DNA from: Hamadaea sp013361475
Lineage (GTDB): Bacteria; Actinomycetota; Actinomycetes; Mycobacteriales; Micromonosporaceae
Length of the DNA: 64,000 nucleotides
NCBI RefSeq assembly: GCF_040654195.1
Contig: NZ_JBFAHM010000002.1
Span: 434,001 to 498,000 of the forward strand
Direction of reading: 5' to 3'
Both the position numbers and the translations under genes were made by a program. The notes beneath the pieces were generated by a model. That model ran no database searches, was not told the DNA's origin, and was given only the letters and a program-made list of their open reading frames with translations. Positions 39,526 through 47,032 of this stretch are shown here, piece after piece. Within the stretch, counting starts at the first letter, position 1. Every line of letters starts with the position of its first letter.

Positions 39526-42093
39526 ATGATCGACCGCATGATCCACTGGCCGCTGCGCGCACGCGAACGGGAATATGACGCGGTTCTGGGCGCACTGACC
39601 GGCACGGCGGGCGCGGCGATCGTGACCGGTCCGGCGGGCTGCGGCCGGACGCATCTGCTGCGGCAGATCGCCGACGACCTGGGCGCGCGCGGCCATTCGG
39701 TCGCCCGCGTCTTCGGCAGCCAGGCGGCCGCGTCGATCCCGTTCGCGCCGTTCGCCGCGTACCTGCCGGCCGGGGGCGACGCCGACCCCACCCGGCTGCT
39801 GCTTCTGCTGGCGGAGCGGCTGACCCGGCCGGTCGGCGGCCGACCGCCGGTCGTCGTGGTGGACGACGTGCACCTGCTCGACGAAGGCTCGGCCGCGCTC
39901 GTCCACCATCTGGCCGCCGCCGATGGACCGTGGCTGCTGGGTTCGGCACGCTCGGACACCGTCGTGGCGGCCACCGTGAACCGGCTATGGCGCGACCGGC
40001 ACGCGCGACGCGTACCGGTCGAGCCGTTCACCGCCGAGCAGCTCGCCACAGTGCTCGGCGCGGCCCTGGGCGCGCCGGTCGACGCGTACACGGTGTCGCG
40101 CCTGCACCGGCTCACCGACGGCAGCGCGCTGTTGTGCCGGGAGCTCGTCGAGGCCGGGCTGGCGAGCGGGCACCTGAACGAGCGAGCGGGCGTCTGGCAA
40201 TGGACCGGCGCGTGGCGGGCGACGGCGTCCATCGCCGAGATCTTCAGCGAGCGGCTGGCCGGCTGCACCGCCGAGGAACGCGACGTGCTTGCCATGGTCG
40301 CGCTCGGTGAGCCGCTCGGCTTCGATGTGCTCGCGCGCGCCACACGGCTCGAGGTGGTCGAGGCGCTGGCGGATCGCGGGCACCTCATGACGCCGCCGGG
40401 CAGCCGGCTGGTCACCCTGTCCACTCCCTTGTACGCCGAGGTGCTGCGGACCACGACGTCGGCCGCGACCATGCGCCGCGTCAGCCGACAGCTCGCCGAG
40501 TGCCTCGACGCGGACGGTGATCCCCTGCTGCGGGTGAAGCTGCTCGACGACGCCGGGGATCGGCCCGCTGACGCGGATCTGCTGGCTGCCGCGGTCGCGG
40601 CCGTGGAACGGGGCCGCTGGGACGACGCGGAGGATCTGGCTCGACGCGCGGCACCGGACCCGGAACGGAGTCGTGTGCTGGCTCGCGTGCTGACGCGGAA
40701 GGGACGGCACGAAGACGCCGCCGCCGAACTGCTGACGGTGCCGACCGGTACGCCCGATGAAGTCGACGTCGCCGCCGTGGTGGCCACGTACTGCCGCGGC
40801 ATGCGGTCCGACCTGGCGTTGTCCTACCTGGACGGACTCCCGCCCCAGCCGTCGCTCGCCGTCCATCGCGCGTATGCGTTGAGCAGCGCCGCCCGGTACG
40901 AGGAGGCGATCGGCGTCTGCGCGGACGATCCGCTTTTACGGACGGTGCAGCCGCATCAGATGTGGGCGGTGCACATGCTGGCCGCCGCGAACTATCAGAC
41001 CGGCCGGCTCGACACCGCGTACGCCCTGCTCGCGGAGCACGACACGGACGAGGTGGCGACCGAGGCGCGGGTGGCGATGCGGTTCGGCCGCTGCGGCACT
41101 CTGGCCGCGATGGGCCGCCTCGACGAGGCCGACGAGGTGGCGGCCGACCTGCTCGCCCTGGGCAGCGAGGTTCTCCGGCCGGACATGATGTGCATCGCGA
41201 CCAGCACCCGGGCCGCCCTCGCCGCGGAACGCGGCCGCTGGGAGACCGCCGCCGAGGGACAGCGCGCGGCGATCGCCGTCGGACGGCTGCACGCCCCGGG
41301 CACCTCGCTGCACGGCATGCTGTGCCGTCTGGCCCTCGCCGAGGCGGCCGCCGGACGGACGCCCGCCGCGTTCAGCGCCCTGGCCGAGGCCGAGGCGTAC
41401 CGATCCGTGCGGCCGGCGTACTGGGTCCTCGTCGACGAGGAGGAACGCAGCCACGGATTCGTGCTCGCCTGCGCCGGGCGGACGACGGAGGCAGTGGCGC
41501 GGCTCGGCGCGCTCACCGAGCGCACGATCGAGCAGGGGGCGTACCAGTTGGCGGCGGAGGTGGCCCTGCTGGTCGCCCGGATCGGGCAGCCCACCCGGGC
41601 GGCGCGGTGGCTGGACCGCGTACCGATCCGTCATGAGTACGCCGGTGTCCACGCCGACTTCGCCCGCACGCTGGCCGCACCCGAGCCGGAGGCGTTCCGC
41701 GCGTTGGCCGACGCGTACGCCGACAGGGGTGCGTACGGGTTGGCGGCGGAGGCGGCCGACCATGCGGCCCAGGGCTTCGCCCGTGCGGGGCGGAACCGGG
41801 CGGCGACGGCCGCCGCCGTCTGGCGTACGCGGGTGCAGGACGAGCACGAGGTGACCCCGTTGCCCTGGTGGCCGACGGCGACACGCGTCGAGCTGACCGC
41901 GCGGGAACGGGAGATCGCCGCCCTGGCCGCCGCAGGCCTGTCCAATCAGGAGATCAGCGATCGATTGACGGTTTCGGCCCGGACGGTCGAGAACCACCTC
42001 TACCGCGTGTACGCCAAACTCGGCGTACGCGGCCGCGCCGAGCTGGGCGAGGCGCTCGGCGCTACACCCTCTCGCAGACCAGTACGCCCTTGA
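39526..42093 (+). CDS. Large ATPase regulator of the LuxR family (LAL type)
   Basis: 855 residues. An N-terminal AAA-type domain (residues 10-260) has GPAGCGRT at 35-42, where the Walker A lysine is Arg41, and VVVVDDVHLLDE as Walker B. The middle is TPR-like helical repeats. The C-terminus is a LuxR HTH (LTAREREIAALAAAGLSNQEI, VSARTVENHLYRVYAKLGV). LAL regulators activate secondary metabolism or sugar use in actinobacteria. The arginine may weaken ATP hydrolysis. Starts at 39526 or 39538. Its 3' end overlaps a convergent lipoprotein gene by 32 bases. Confidence 0.9.
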   Translation: MIDRMIHWPLRAREREYDAVLGALTGTAGAAIVTGPAGCGRTHLLRQIADDLGARGHSVARVFGSQAAASIPFAPFAAYLPAGGDADPTRLLLLLAERLTRPVGGRPPVVVVDDVHLLDEGSAALVHHLAAADGPWLLGSARSDTVVAATVNRLWRDRHARRVPVEPFTAEQLATVLGAALGAPVDAYTVSRLHRLTDGSALLCRELVEAGLASGHLNERAGVWQWTGAWRATASIAEIFSERLAGCTAEERDVLAMVALGEPLGFDVLARATRLEVVEALADRGHLMTPPGSRLVTLSTPLYAEVLRTTTSAATMRRVSRQLAECLDADGDPLLRVKLLDDAGDRPADADLLAAAVAAVERGRWDDAEDLARRAAPDPERSRVLARVLTRKGRHEDAAAELLTVPTGTPDEVDVAAVVATYCRGMRSDLALSYLDGLPPQPSLAVHRAYALSSAARYEEAIGVCADDPLLRTVQPHQMWAVHMLAAANYQTGRLDTAYALLAEHDTDEVATEARVAMRFGRCGTLAAMGRLDEADEVAADLLALGSEVLRPDMMCIATSTRAALAAERGRWETAAEGQRAAIAVGRLHAPGTSLHGMLCRLALAEAAAGRTPAAFSALAEAEAYRSVRPAYWVLVDEEERSHGFVLACAGRTTEAVARLGALTERTIEQGAYQLAAEVALLVARIGQPTRAARWLDRVPIRHEYAGVHADFARTLAAPEPEAFRALADAYADRGAYGLAAEAADHAAQGFARAGRNRAATAAAVWRTRVQDEHEVTPLPWWPTATRVELTAREREIAALAAAGLSNQEISDRLTVSARTVENHLYRVYAKLGVRGRAELGEALGATPSRRPVRP

Positions 42094-42529
42094 GGTGGCT
42101 CTTGCGGCCTTGGAAGCTCACCACGTCGGCGTCGAGCCGGATCTTCTCCGGCGTGATCTCGAACTGGCCCTGCTTGCTGCCGGGGAATGCCACGTAGGAG
42201 TCGCCGTCGATGTTGAGCGCCAGCTTCGGCATCGAGTCGATCTCCACCTCGAAGGTGAACCGCGGTCGTACGCCGAAGTCCTGATCGCTGATGAAACTCC
42301 AGTCGGTCGCGTCGCAGACGCCACCCTTGCCGACGACGCGGGCGGCGAGGTCGCCCGTGATGCTCAGATCGGCGTTGATCTGCCCTTGCCGGGCGACCTC
42401 GCCGGTGTCGGCCTTCTGCGCCTGCGCGGCCGACACCGCCGGGGCTACCTCCGGGGTGGAGTCCGCGTCACAGCCGGTGACGGCGACGAGCACAGTGGAC
42501 AGGACGAGGATGACGAGTCGGTTGGTCAT
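42062..42529 (-). CDS. Lipoprotein of unknown function
   Basis: 155 residues. Signal peptide with lipobox LVAVTGC, so Cys about 19 should carry the lipid. The mature part starts with an Ala/Gln-rich linker and then about 110 residues of beta-strand character with one Cys pair (GVCDATDW and the final LVCERV). Family not recognised. GGTGGAGG precedes the ATG. It converges with the LAL gene. Confidence 0.82.
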   Translation of the reverse strand: MTNRLVILVLSTVLVAVTGCDADSTPEVAPAVSAAQAQKADTGEVARQGQINADLSITGDLAARVVGKGGVCDATDWSFISDQDFGVRPRFTFEVEIDSMPKLALNIDGDSYVAFPGSKQGQFEITPEKIRLDADVVSFQGRKSHLKGVLVCERV

Positions 42530-42644
42530 GCCTCCACCGTTCCCGGTACCGCGACTATCCACATGAGTGGCGAGTACTCATCCGAGGAATAACCGATTGT
42601 GCCGACAATGGCGGGCATTCTCGACTTGCGCCAGACGACCGACG

Positions 42645-42650
42645 TATCGT
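42645..42650 (+). promoter_or_regulatory. Candidate -10 box of a leaderless promoter
   Basis: TATCGT seven bases before the GTG at 42658, with a TCGACT sequence 18 bases further upstream as a possible -35. No Shine-Dalgarno present. Confidence 0.45.
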
Positions 42651-42657
42651 CCATCTC

Positions 42658-43752
42658 GTGCTCACTTCATCGATCGAGCACGATTGGCGAGACGGAATCT
42701 GGCTCGTGAGGCTGATCGGGGAGTTTCCCGGCGATGGGCACGTGCACCTGCGGCGGATCATCGGCAAATGTCTGGCCGAGGATCCCGCCGGCATCGTCGT
42801 CGACCTCGCCCACCTGGCGCCGGGCGTCCCAGCCTCGCCGATCGCGCTCGCCACGGAGCAGCGCCGGACCGCGCGCAGCGGCGTGTCGCTCGTCTACGTC
42901 CTCGAGGAGGCGGCCGCGGCGGAGCTGAAGGCAACTGCGGCGGGACGGCATCTGGTGCTGTGCACCTCCATCGCGGCAGGTCGCTTTCTCGCCGCGCTGG
43001 TCACCCCGCACCGCTGGCTGCACGTAGCCCTCGACCAGGCTCCTTCGTCAGTGGCCGACGCCCGCGCCCGGACCGCCGCCGCGTGCCGGGACTGGGGACT
43101 GCCCGGCCTCCGGGAATCCGCCCAGGAGATCGCCGCCGAACTCGTGGCGAACGCGATCCGGCATACCGCCGGGGAGGTGCGGCTGACCGTGTCGCTCCAG
43201 GGCGACCTGCTGCGCATCCGGGTGTACGACCACAGCCCCCGGCTGCCGATCCAGCCGGTGACCACCGCGACTCCGGCCGTGGCGCACACCTCCGGTCTGG
43301 AGATCGTCGCGCAGCACGCCAATGCCTGGGGTGCCCGGATCTTCGACGGAGGCAAAATCGTGTGGGCGACGGTACGCGCTCGCACCACCGTCTCGGTCAC
43401 ACGGCGTCGGCCGCCCGTCGCCGAGGTGACTGAACCCGACCCCGCGATGATCCACGTCGGCGGCCTCAAGCTCGACGCCACGGGAGGCCGGGTCTGGCTG
43501 GACGGCCGGCCGCTACAGCTCACCACCCGAGAATTCGAGCTGCTCAGCTACCTGATGGCCCGCGCGGGCACGATCGTCAGCCGACGCGAGTTGGTGGCCG
43601 AGATCTGGCGGCAGCCACCCGATGCGGGCGGCCGGACGCTGGACGTCTACCTGTGCTGGCTACGCCGGAAGCTGGGCGAGGACGGCAGGGCGCCACGTTA
43701 CCTGCACCGGGTTCGTGGCCTGGGCATCCGCCTGAGCGCCCCACCAGAGTGA
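42658..43752 (+). CDS. STAS-like / RsbW-like ATPase / OmpR-type winged-helix fusion protein
   Basis: 364 residues with three domains. Residues 1-115 look like a STAS-type fold (DGIWLVRLIGEF, GIVVDLAHLAPG, SLVYVLEEAAAAEL) but have PASPIA where DSSG is usual. Residues 137-240 are an anti-sigma HATPase: EIAAELVANAIRHTAGEV, VYDHSPRLP, TSGLEIVAQHANAWGARI and GGKIVWATV. Residues 263-361 are a PhoB/OmpR DNA-binding domain (LTTREFELLSYLM, TIVSRRELVAEIW, RTLDVYLCWLRRKLG, RVRGLGIRLS). The usual receiver domain is absent. It may couple partner switching directly to DNA binding. GTG start, leaderless. Confidence 0.9.
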   Translation: MLTSSIEHDWRDGIWLVRLIGEFPGDGHVHLRRIIGKCLAEDPAGIVVDLAHLAPGVPASPIALATEQRRTARSGVSLVYVLEEAAAAELKATAAGRHLVLCTSIAAGRFLAALVTPHRWLHVALDQAPSSVADARARTAAACRDWGLPGLRESAQEIAAELVANAIRHTAGEVRLTVSLQGDLLRIRVYDHSPRLPIQPVTTATPAVAHTSGLEIVAQHANAWGARIFDGGKIVWATVRARTTVSVTRRRPPVAEVTEPDPAMIHVGGLKLDATGGRVWLDGRPLQLTTREFELLSYLMARAGTIVSRRELVAEIWRQPPDAGGRTLDVYLCWLRRKLGEDGRAPRYLHRVRGLGIRLSAPPE

Positions 43753-43792
43753 CCAAGCCTTGGCCGTCGGCCGCCTCGACGAGGTCGGCCGC

Positions 43793-44896
43793 CTACCGCA
43801 GGGTGGCACCGAGGTCGGCCAGGAACCGGGTGAGTGCCAGGCGTTGCCGGAACACGGCTTCGATCTCCGGTGTGGCCGGCGCACCGAGCAGCTCGAACGG
43901 CAACGAGGTGAACGCCGCCCGCGCGACCAGGCTGCCGACGTAGCCGTAGGTCACCTCGTCGGCGTCCGCTCGGCCGCCGTACGCCCGCAGCCCGGTCAGG
44001 AACGCCGGCACGAGGGCATCGTGGACGTCCGCGAGGAGGCCGACGTCGAGCAGCCCGGCGTGGGCGAGCCCGATGAGCAGTTGGCCGAGGTCGAACCCGA
44101 CGGCGTGCGGGCCCTGGAACGAGATGTCGATCGCCACGAGCGCGTCGGGCTCGTCCCGGGGAATCAGCAGGTTCTGCGGACTGGCGTCGCCGTGCGGGAT
44201 GGCCTGCGGCAGCGCGTCGAGCCGGTCCAGGATCGCCGGGAGTGCTCGAGCGAGCCGCCGCAGATCGTTTCGCAGGTCCGGGTCGGCCTCGGCGAGCAGT
44301 GGATGCCGCCAGAGCCCGTCGTCGTCGAGAAGCGGCAGCGCACCCTGCTGCACGCGGCCGGCGATGTATCCGCGCAGTCCCCAGCCGGGTGCGTACTGGT
44401 TGGCCGCGATCGCCTCGGCGGTGCCACGAAGTGCCGCGAGGCCCCCGAGCAACGTGGCGGCCCGCTCGAATCGGGGCAGGTCCCAAGCGCTGTCGGCGCA
44501 GGCGTCGATGTCTTCCATGTAGAGCATGAGGCGGTCGTCGCCGACGTCGGCGACACGGTAGAGGACGGGGACCCGGAGCCCGGCGGGCAGGCGCCCGGCG
44601 AAGCCCATGTCCCACGCCGCCAACTCCTGCCGCCAGGGGAACTGCGCTGCGAAGGAGTCGCGCAGGTACGCGGGCAGCAGGTGCAGTCGCGGCCAGTGCC
44701 GGGCATGCTGCACGAGCTTGACGAAAACGCGGAAGGTACGCCCGTCGGTCGTCGTGCCGTGCACCCGGAGCAGACCGCCAGTGGCCGGCGAGCCGGACTC
44801 GTACGCGATCTGCTCGCCCCGCCACTGATGGATCGTCACCGGCTCCGCGAAGATCGCGGCCGCCGCCTCGGACAGGTCGACTGCGCTGACATCCAT
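43793..44896 (-). CDS. Aminoglycoside phosphotransferase family protein
   Basis: 367 residues. APH-like kinase: RVFVKLVQHARHW holds the ATP-binding lysine, LMLYMEDID the hinge, PHGDASPQNLLIP the catalytic loop, and VAIDISFQGPHAVGFDLGQLL the metal Asp (IDIS instead of IDFG). It is longer than usual drug kinases and may act on another metabolite. Divergent from a marR gene with 56 bases between, so MarR may control it. Confidence 0.88.
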   Translation of the reverse strand: MDVSAVDLSEAAAAIFAEPVTIHQWRGEQIAYESGSPATGGLLRVHGTTTDGRTFRVFVKLVQHARHWPRLHLLPAYLRDSFAAQFPWRQELAAWDMGFAGRLPAGLRVPVLYRVADVGDDRLMLYMEDIDACADSAWDLPRFERAATLLGGLAALRGTAEAIAANQYAPGWGLRGYIAGRVQQGALPLLDDDGLWRHPLLAEADPDLRNDLRRLARALPAILDRLDALPQAIPHGDASPQNLLIPRDEPDALVAIDISFQGPHAVGFDLGQLLIGLAHAGLLDVGLLADVHDALVPAFLTGLRAYGGRADADEVTYGYVGSLVARAAFTSLPFELLGAPATPEIEAVFRQRLALTRFLADLGATLR

Positions 44897-44910
44897 GAGC
44901 CGACCCCCAC

Positions 44911-44948
44911 TAGTAAGGTCACCTGACTACCTTGAGATAGTAAGGTAG
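44911..44948. promoter_or_regulatory. Candidate MarR operator
   Basis: CTACCTT (44927-44933) and AAGGTAG (44942-44948) make a perfect dyad with an 8-base spacer; TAGTAAGGT occurs twice (44911 and 44938). The site lies between the divergent kinase and marR genes and covers the marR ribosome-binding site. Confidence 0.55.
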
Positions 44949-44952
44949 CCTG

Positions 44953-45387
44953 ATGACCTCCGTCAACGACGAGCCGCTCAGCCACGTGTTCGACCTGCTC
45001 GGCGCCGCCCTGTCGGTCGCGAAGCGACAGATGGAGGCCGAGGTCGCCGATGAACCCCAGCATCTGCGCGGCTCTCATCTGCGTCTGTTGTCGCTCACCC
45101 CCGCCGCGGGCATCCGGCCGACCGAGCTGGCCGCGATCATGGGCATGACCAAGCAGTCGCTGGGCGAGTTCGTCGCCAGTATGCAGAAGGCCGGCTTCCT
45201 CGACGTCAGCCCCGACCCGGCCGACGGGCGGGCGCGCATCGTCCGCCCCACCGCCAAGGGAACGCGGATGCAAGAGCGCATCTTGGCGATCTTCGCCGAC
45301 ACCGAACAGCGCTGGCAGGACGAGATCGGCGAGCACGACTGGACGATCTTCCGCCGAGTGCTCGCGCGGCTCGCCGCCGAGAAGTAA
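44953..45387 (+). CDS. MarR family transcriptional regulator
   Basis: 144 residues, standard length. Winged helix LRLLSLTPAAGIRPTELAAIMGMTKQSLGEFVASMQKAGF is clear in pieces, with the wing DPADGRARIVRPTAKG. It probably represses itself and the divergent APH-like gene through the AAGGTAG dyad. Confidence 0.93.
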   Translation: MTSVNDEPLSHVFDLLGAALSVAKRQMEAEVADEPQHLRGSHLRLLSLTPAAGIRPTELAAIMGMTKQSLGEFVASMQKAGFLDVSPDPADGRARIVRPTAKGTRMQERILAIFADTEQRWQDEIGEHDWTIFRRVLARLAAEK

Positions 45388-45409
45388 GCGGTCTGCCGGT
45401 TCGACGGCG

Positions 45410-45841
45410 TCAGGCGAACATGGCCGCCACCTGCTCGGCGATCTCCTCGGCAGGAACGTCGCGCAGATGGCGGTCGACGGCCCAGCGATGCCCGGACGGG
45501 TCCAGGAACTGCGCTGTGCGGTCACCCCAGAAGGCGTCGTGCGGCGCCTCAAAGGCCGTCGCTCCAGCGGAGATCGCCTTGTCATAGACGGCGTCCACGT
45601 CAAGAACCGGCAGATGGAACGCGGCCGGCGTCCCGCCTAGCGCCGCAGGCGTACGCAGGCCGCGGTCGGGCCACTCTCCCGCCACCGCCAGGACGGTGTC
45701 GCCGACCAGCAGCTCGACCGTGAGCGGACGTCCGTCCGGCAGCCTGATGCGGTTGATCTCCGCCGCGCCGAGTACCTCGGTGTACCAGGCGGCTGCGGCG
45801 TCGGGGTCGTTCACGACGAGATGTACGGCGACATGTGTCAT
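45410..45841 (-). CDS. VOC family (glyoxalase/bleomycin-resistance-like) protein
   Basis: 143 residues, one VOC domain with paired beta-alpha-beta modules: HVAVHLVVNDPDAAAAWYTEVLGA and FLDPSGHRWAVDRHLRDV. Metal ligands His and Glu (VELLVGD) are plausible. Start set at ATG 45841 from the homology start; ATGs at 45853 and 45883 are in frame. Divergent from a TetR gene, with the repeated CTGTCTGG site in between. Confidence 0.88.
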   Translation of the reverse strand: MTHVAVHLVVNDPDAAAAWYTEVLGAAEINRIRLPDGRPLTVELLVGDTVLAVAGEWPDRGLRTPAALGGTPAAFHLPVLDVDAVYDKAISAGATAFEAPHDAFWGDRTAQFLDPSGHRWAVDRHLRDVPAEEIAEQVAAMFA

Positions 45842-45850
45842 GCGGAGGAC

Positions 45851-45898
45851 CATACAGTCTGTCTGGTCGCCTTGTCCATACATGCTGTCTGGTACGCT
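45851..45898. promoter_or_regulatory. TetR promoter/operator region
   Basis: CATACAGTCTGTCTGG (45851-45866) and CATACATGCTGTCTGG (45877-45892) are direct repeats with a 26-base period. TACGCT (45893-45898) follows, seven bases before the GTG of the tetR gene, as a leaderless -10 box. TetR bound here would close both directions. Confidence 0.6.
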
Positions 45899-45905
45899 TC
45901 ACCCC

Positions 45906-46523
45906 GTGGCGACCCGACGCGAGAGCTCCATCCCCGGCCAGATTGACCTGCGCGAACGCATTCTCGACGCGCTCCGGGGATTGCTGAGCGAGCGCACCTT
46001 CGACGCGCTCAGCGTGGCAGAGATCATCAGTGCCGCCGGGGTGTCCCGGGCCAGCTTCTACTTCTATTTCACCGGCAAGCAGGCCGCGCTGGCCGAACTC
46101 GTACGCCGCGCCGTCGGAGCCGGTCACGAGGCGGCCGAGCCCTGGGTTCAGGCTGCGGCAGGCCCACATGAGACGCTGCGGGCGGGCATCGACGCCGGAG
46201 CCGCTCTCTGGTCGTCGAACGCGGCGGTGCTGCGCGCGATCGTGGAAAGCTGGCCCTCCGATCCGCTGCTCCGCGAGTTGTGGCTGGCCCAGATGCAGAC
46301 GTTCACCGACGCCACGATCACCCGGATCGAAGCCGATCGGCGAACCGATCCAGCGGTCGCGGCGAGGTTGGCGAATGTCGACGTTCCCGCCCTGGCCGCG
46401 ACGTTGACCTGGACGGGTGAGCGGCTGTATTACCTGGCCGCCTGTGGAGTGCCACCCTTCGACGACCGTGCCGTTCTGGTGGACACGCTGACCCACCTGT
46501 GGGTCTCCGCGCTGTACCACTGA
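45906..46523 (+). CDS. TetR family transcriptional regulator
   Basis: 205 residues. HTH at residues about 18-62 (RERILDALRGLLSERTFDALSVAEIISAAGVSRASFYFYF in pieces), then a helical ligand domain with a TetR_C pattern of EthR-like type (GAALWSSNAAVLRAIVESW). Start GTG 45906 fits the leaderless promoter; an ATG at 45882 lies within the operator and is less likely. Likely controls the divergent VOC gene. Confidence 0.92.
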   Translation: MATRRESSIPGQIDLRERILDALRGLLSERTFDALSVAEIISAAGVSRASFYFYFTGKQAALAELVRRAVGAGHEAAEPWVQAAAGPHETLRAGIDAGAALWSSNAAVLRAIVESWPSDPLLRELWLAQMQTFTDATITRIEADRRTDPAVAARLANVDVPALAATLTWTGERLYYLAACGVPPFDDRAVLVDTLTHLWVSALYH

Positions 46524-46639
46524 CCGACCGTCGGGTGCGACCACCCGGCGGCGGTCACCTGTCCCGGCAGCTCACGGCGGCGACCGTACGGCAATCATGA
46601 CCGGGATCACACTAGGAGACCCCATCGGCGTGTGCCGAC

Positions 46640-46664
46640 TTGAAGAAACGTTCAATTGCACATG
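46640..46664 (+). promoter_or_regulatory. Candidate ArsR operator
   Basis: TTGAA-N6-TTCAA at 46640-46655, followed by CATGTCAAG, in an AT-rich patch 30-55 bases before the arsR start. Such imperfect dyads are typical ArsR/SmtB sites. Confidence 0.4.
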
Positions 46665-46693
46665 TCAAGCATCTCGTGAGCTGGAGGGCGCGC

Positions 46694-47032
46694 GTGGTAC
46701 CGCTGTATCAGAGGAAGGCGGAGTTCTTCCGCACCCTCGGCCACCCCGTCCGGATCCGGGTGCTGGAGTTGCTGGGCGACGGGCCGCTTGCCGTCCGCGA
46801 TCTGCTCGCCGACGTGGAGATCGAGGCGTCGAGCCTGTCGCAGCAGTTGGCGGTCCTGCGCCGGGCCGGGATCGTGACCTCCCGCCGGGACGGCGGCTCC
46901 GTCGTCTACGAGTTGGCCGGACCGGACGTCGCGGATCTCATGGCGGCGGCGCGGCGCTTCCTCACCGAGATGATCGAAGGGCAGTCGGAGCTGCTTGAGG
47001 CGCTGCGCGACGAACCGGCCGCCACCCGATGA
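46694..47032 (+). CDS. ArsR family transcriptional regulator
   Basis: 112 residues. Winged helix: RTLGHPVRIRVLELLGDGPLAV, then EASSLSQQLAVLRRAGIV and RRDGGSVVYEL. No CxC metal site in the recognition helix, so it probably senses something other than a thiophilic metal. GTG 46694 is chosen for its GGAGGG site; a TTG at 46640 lies in the operator. The stop overlaps the SulP start (ATGA). Confidence 0.93.
   Translation: MVPLYQRKAEFFRTLGHPVRIRVLELLGDGPLAVRDLLADVEIEASSLSQQLAVLRRAGIVTSRRDGGSVVYELAGPDVADLMAAARRFLTEMIEGQSELLEALRDEPAATR

Noticed and set aside
38309..42093. Secondary-metabolite gene cluster suggested by monooxygenases, methyltransferases and a LAL regulator
   Set aside because: No polyketide synthase, NRPS, terpene or RiPP core gene in the window; the enzymes are scattered among unrelated operons.
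46530..46550. Hairpin after the TetR gene as terminator
   Set aside because: Only six clean pairs (CGGGTG/CACCCG) with a 4-base loop; too weak to call.
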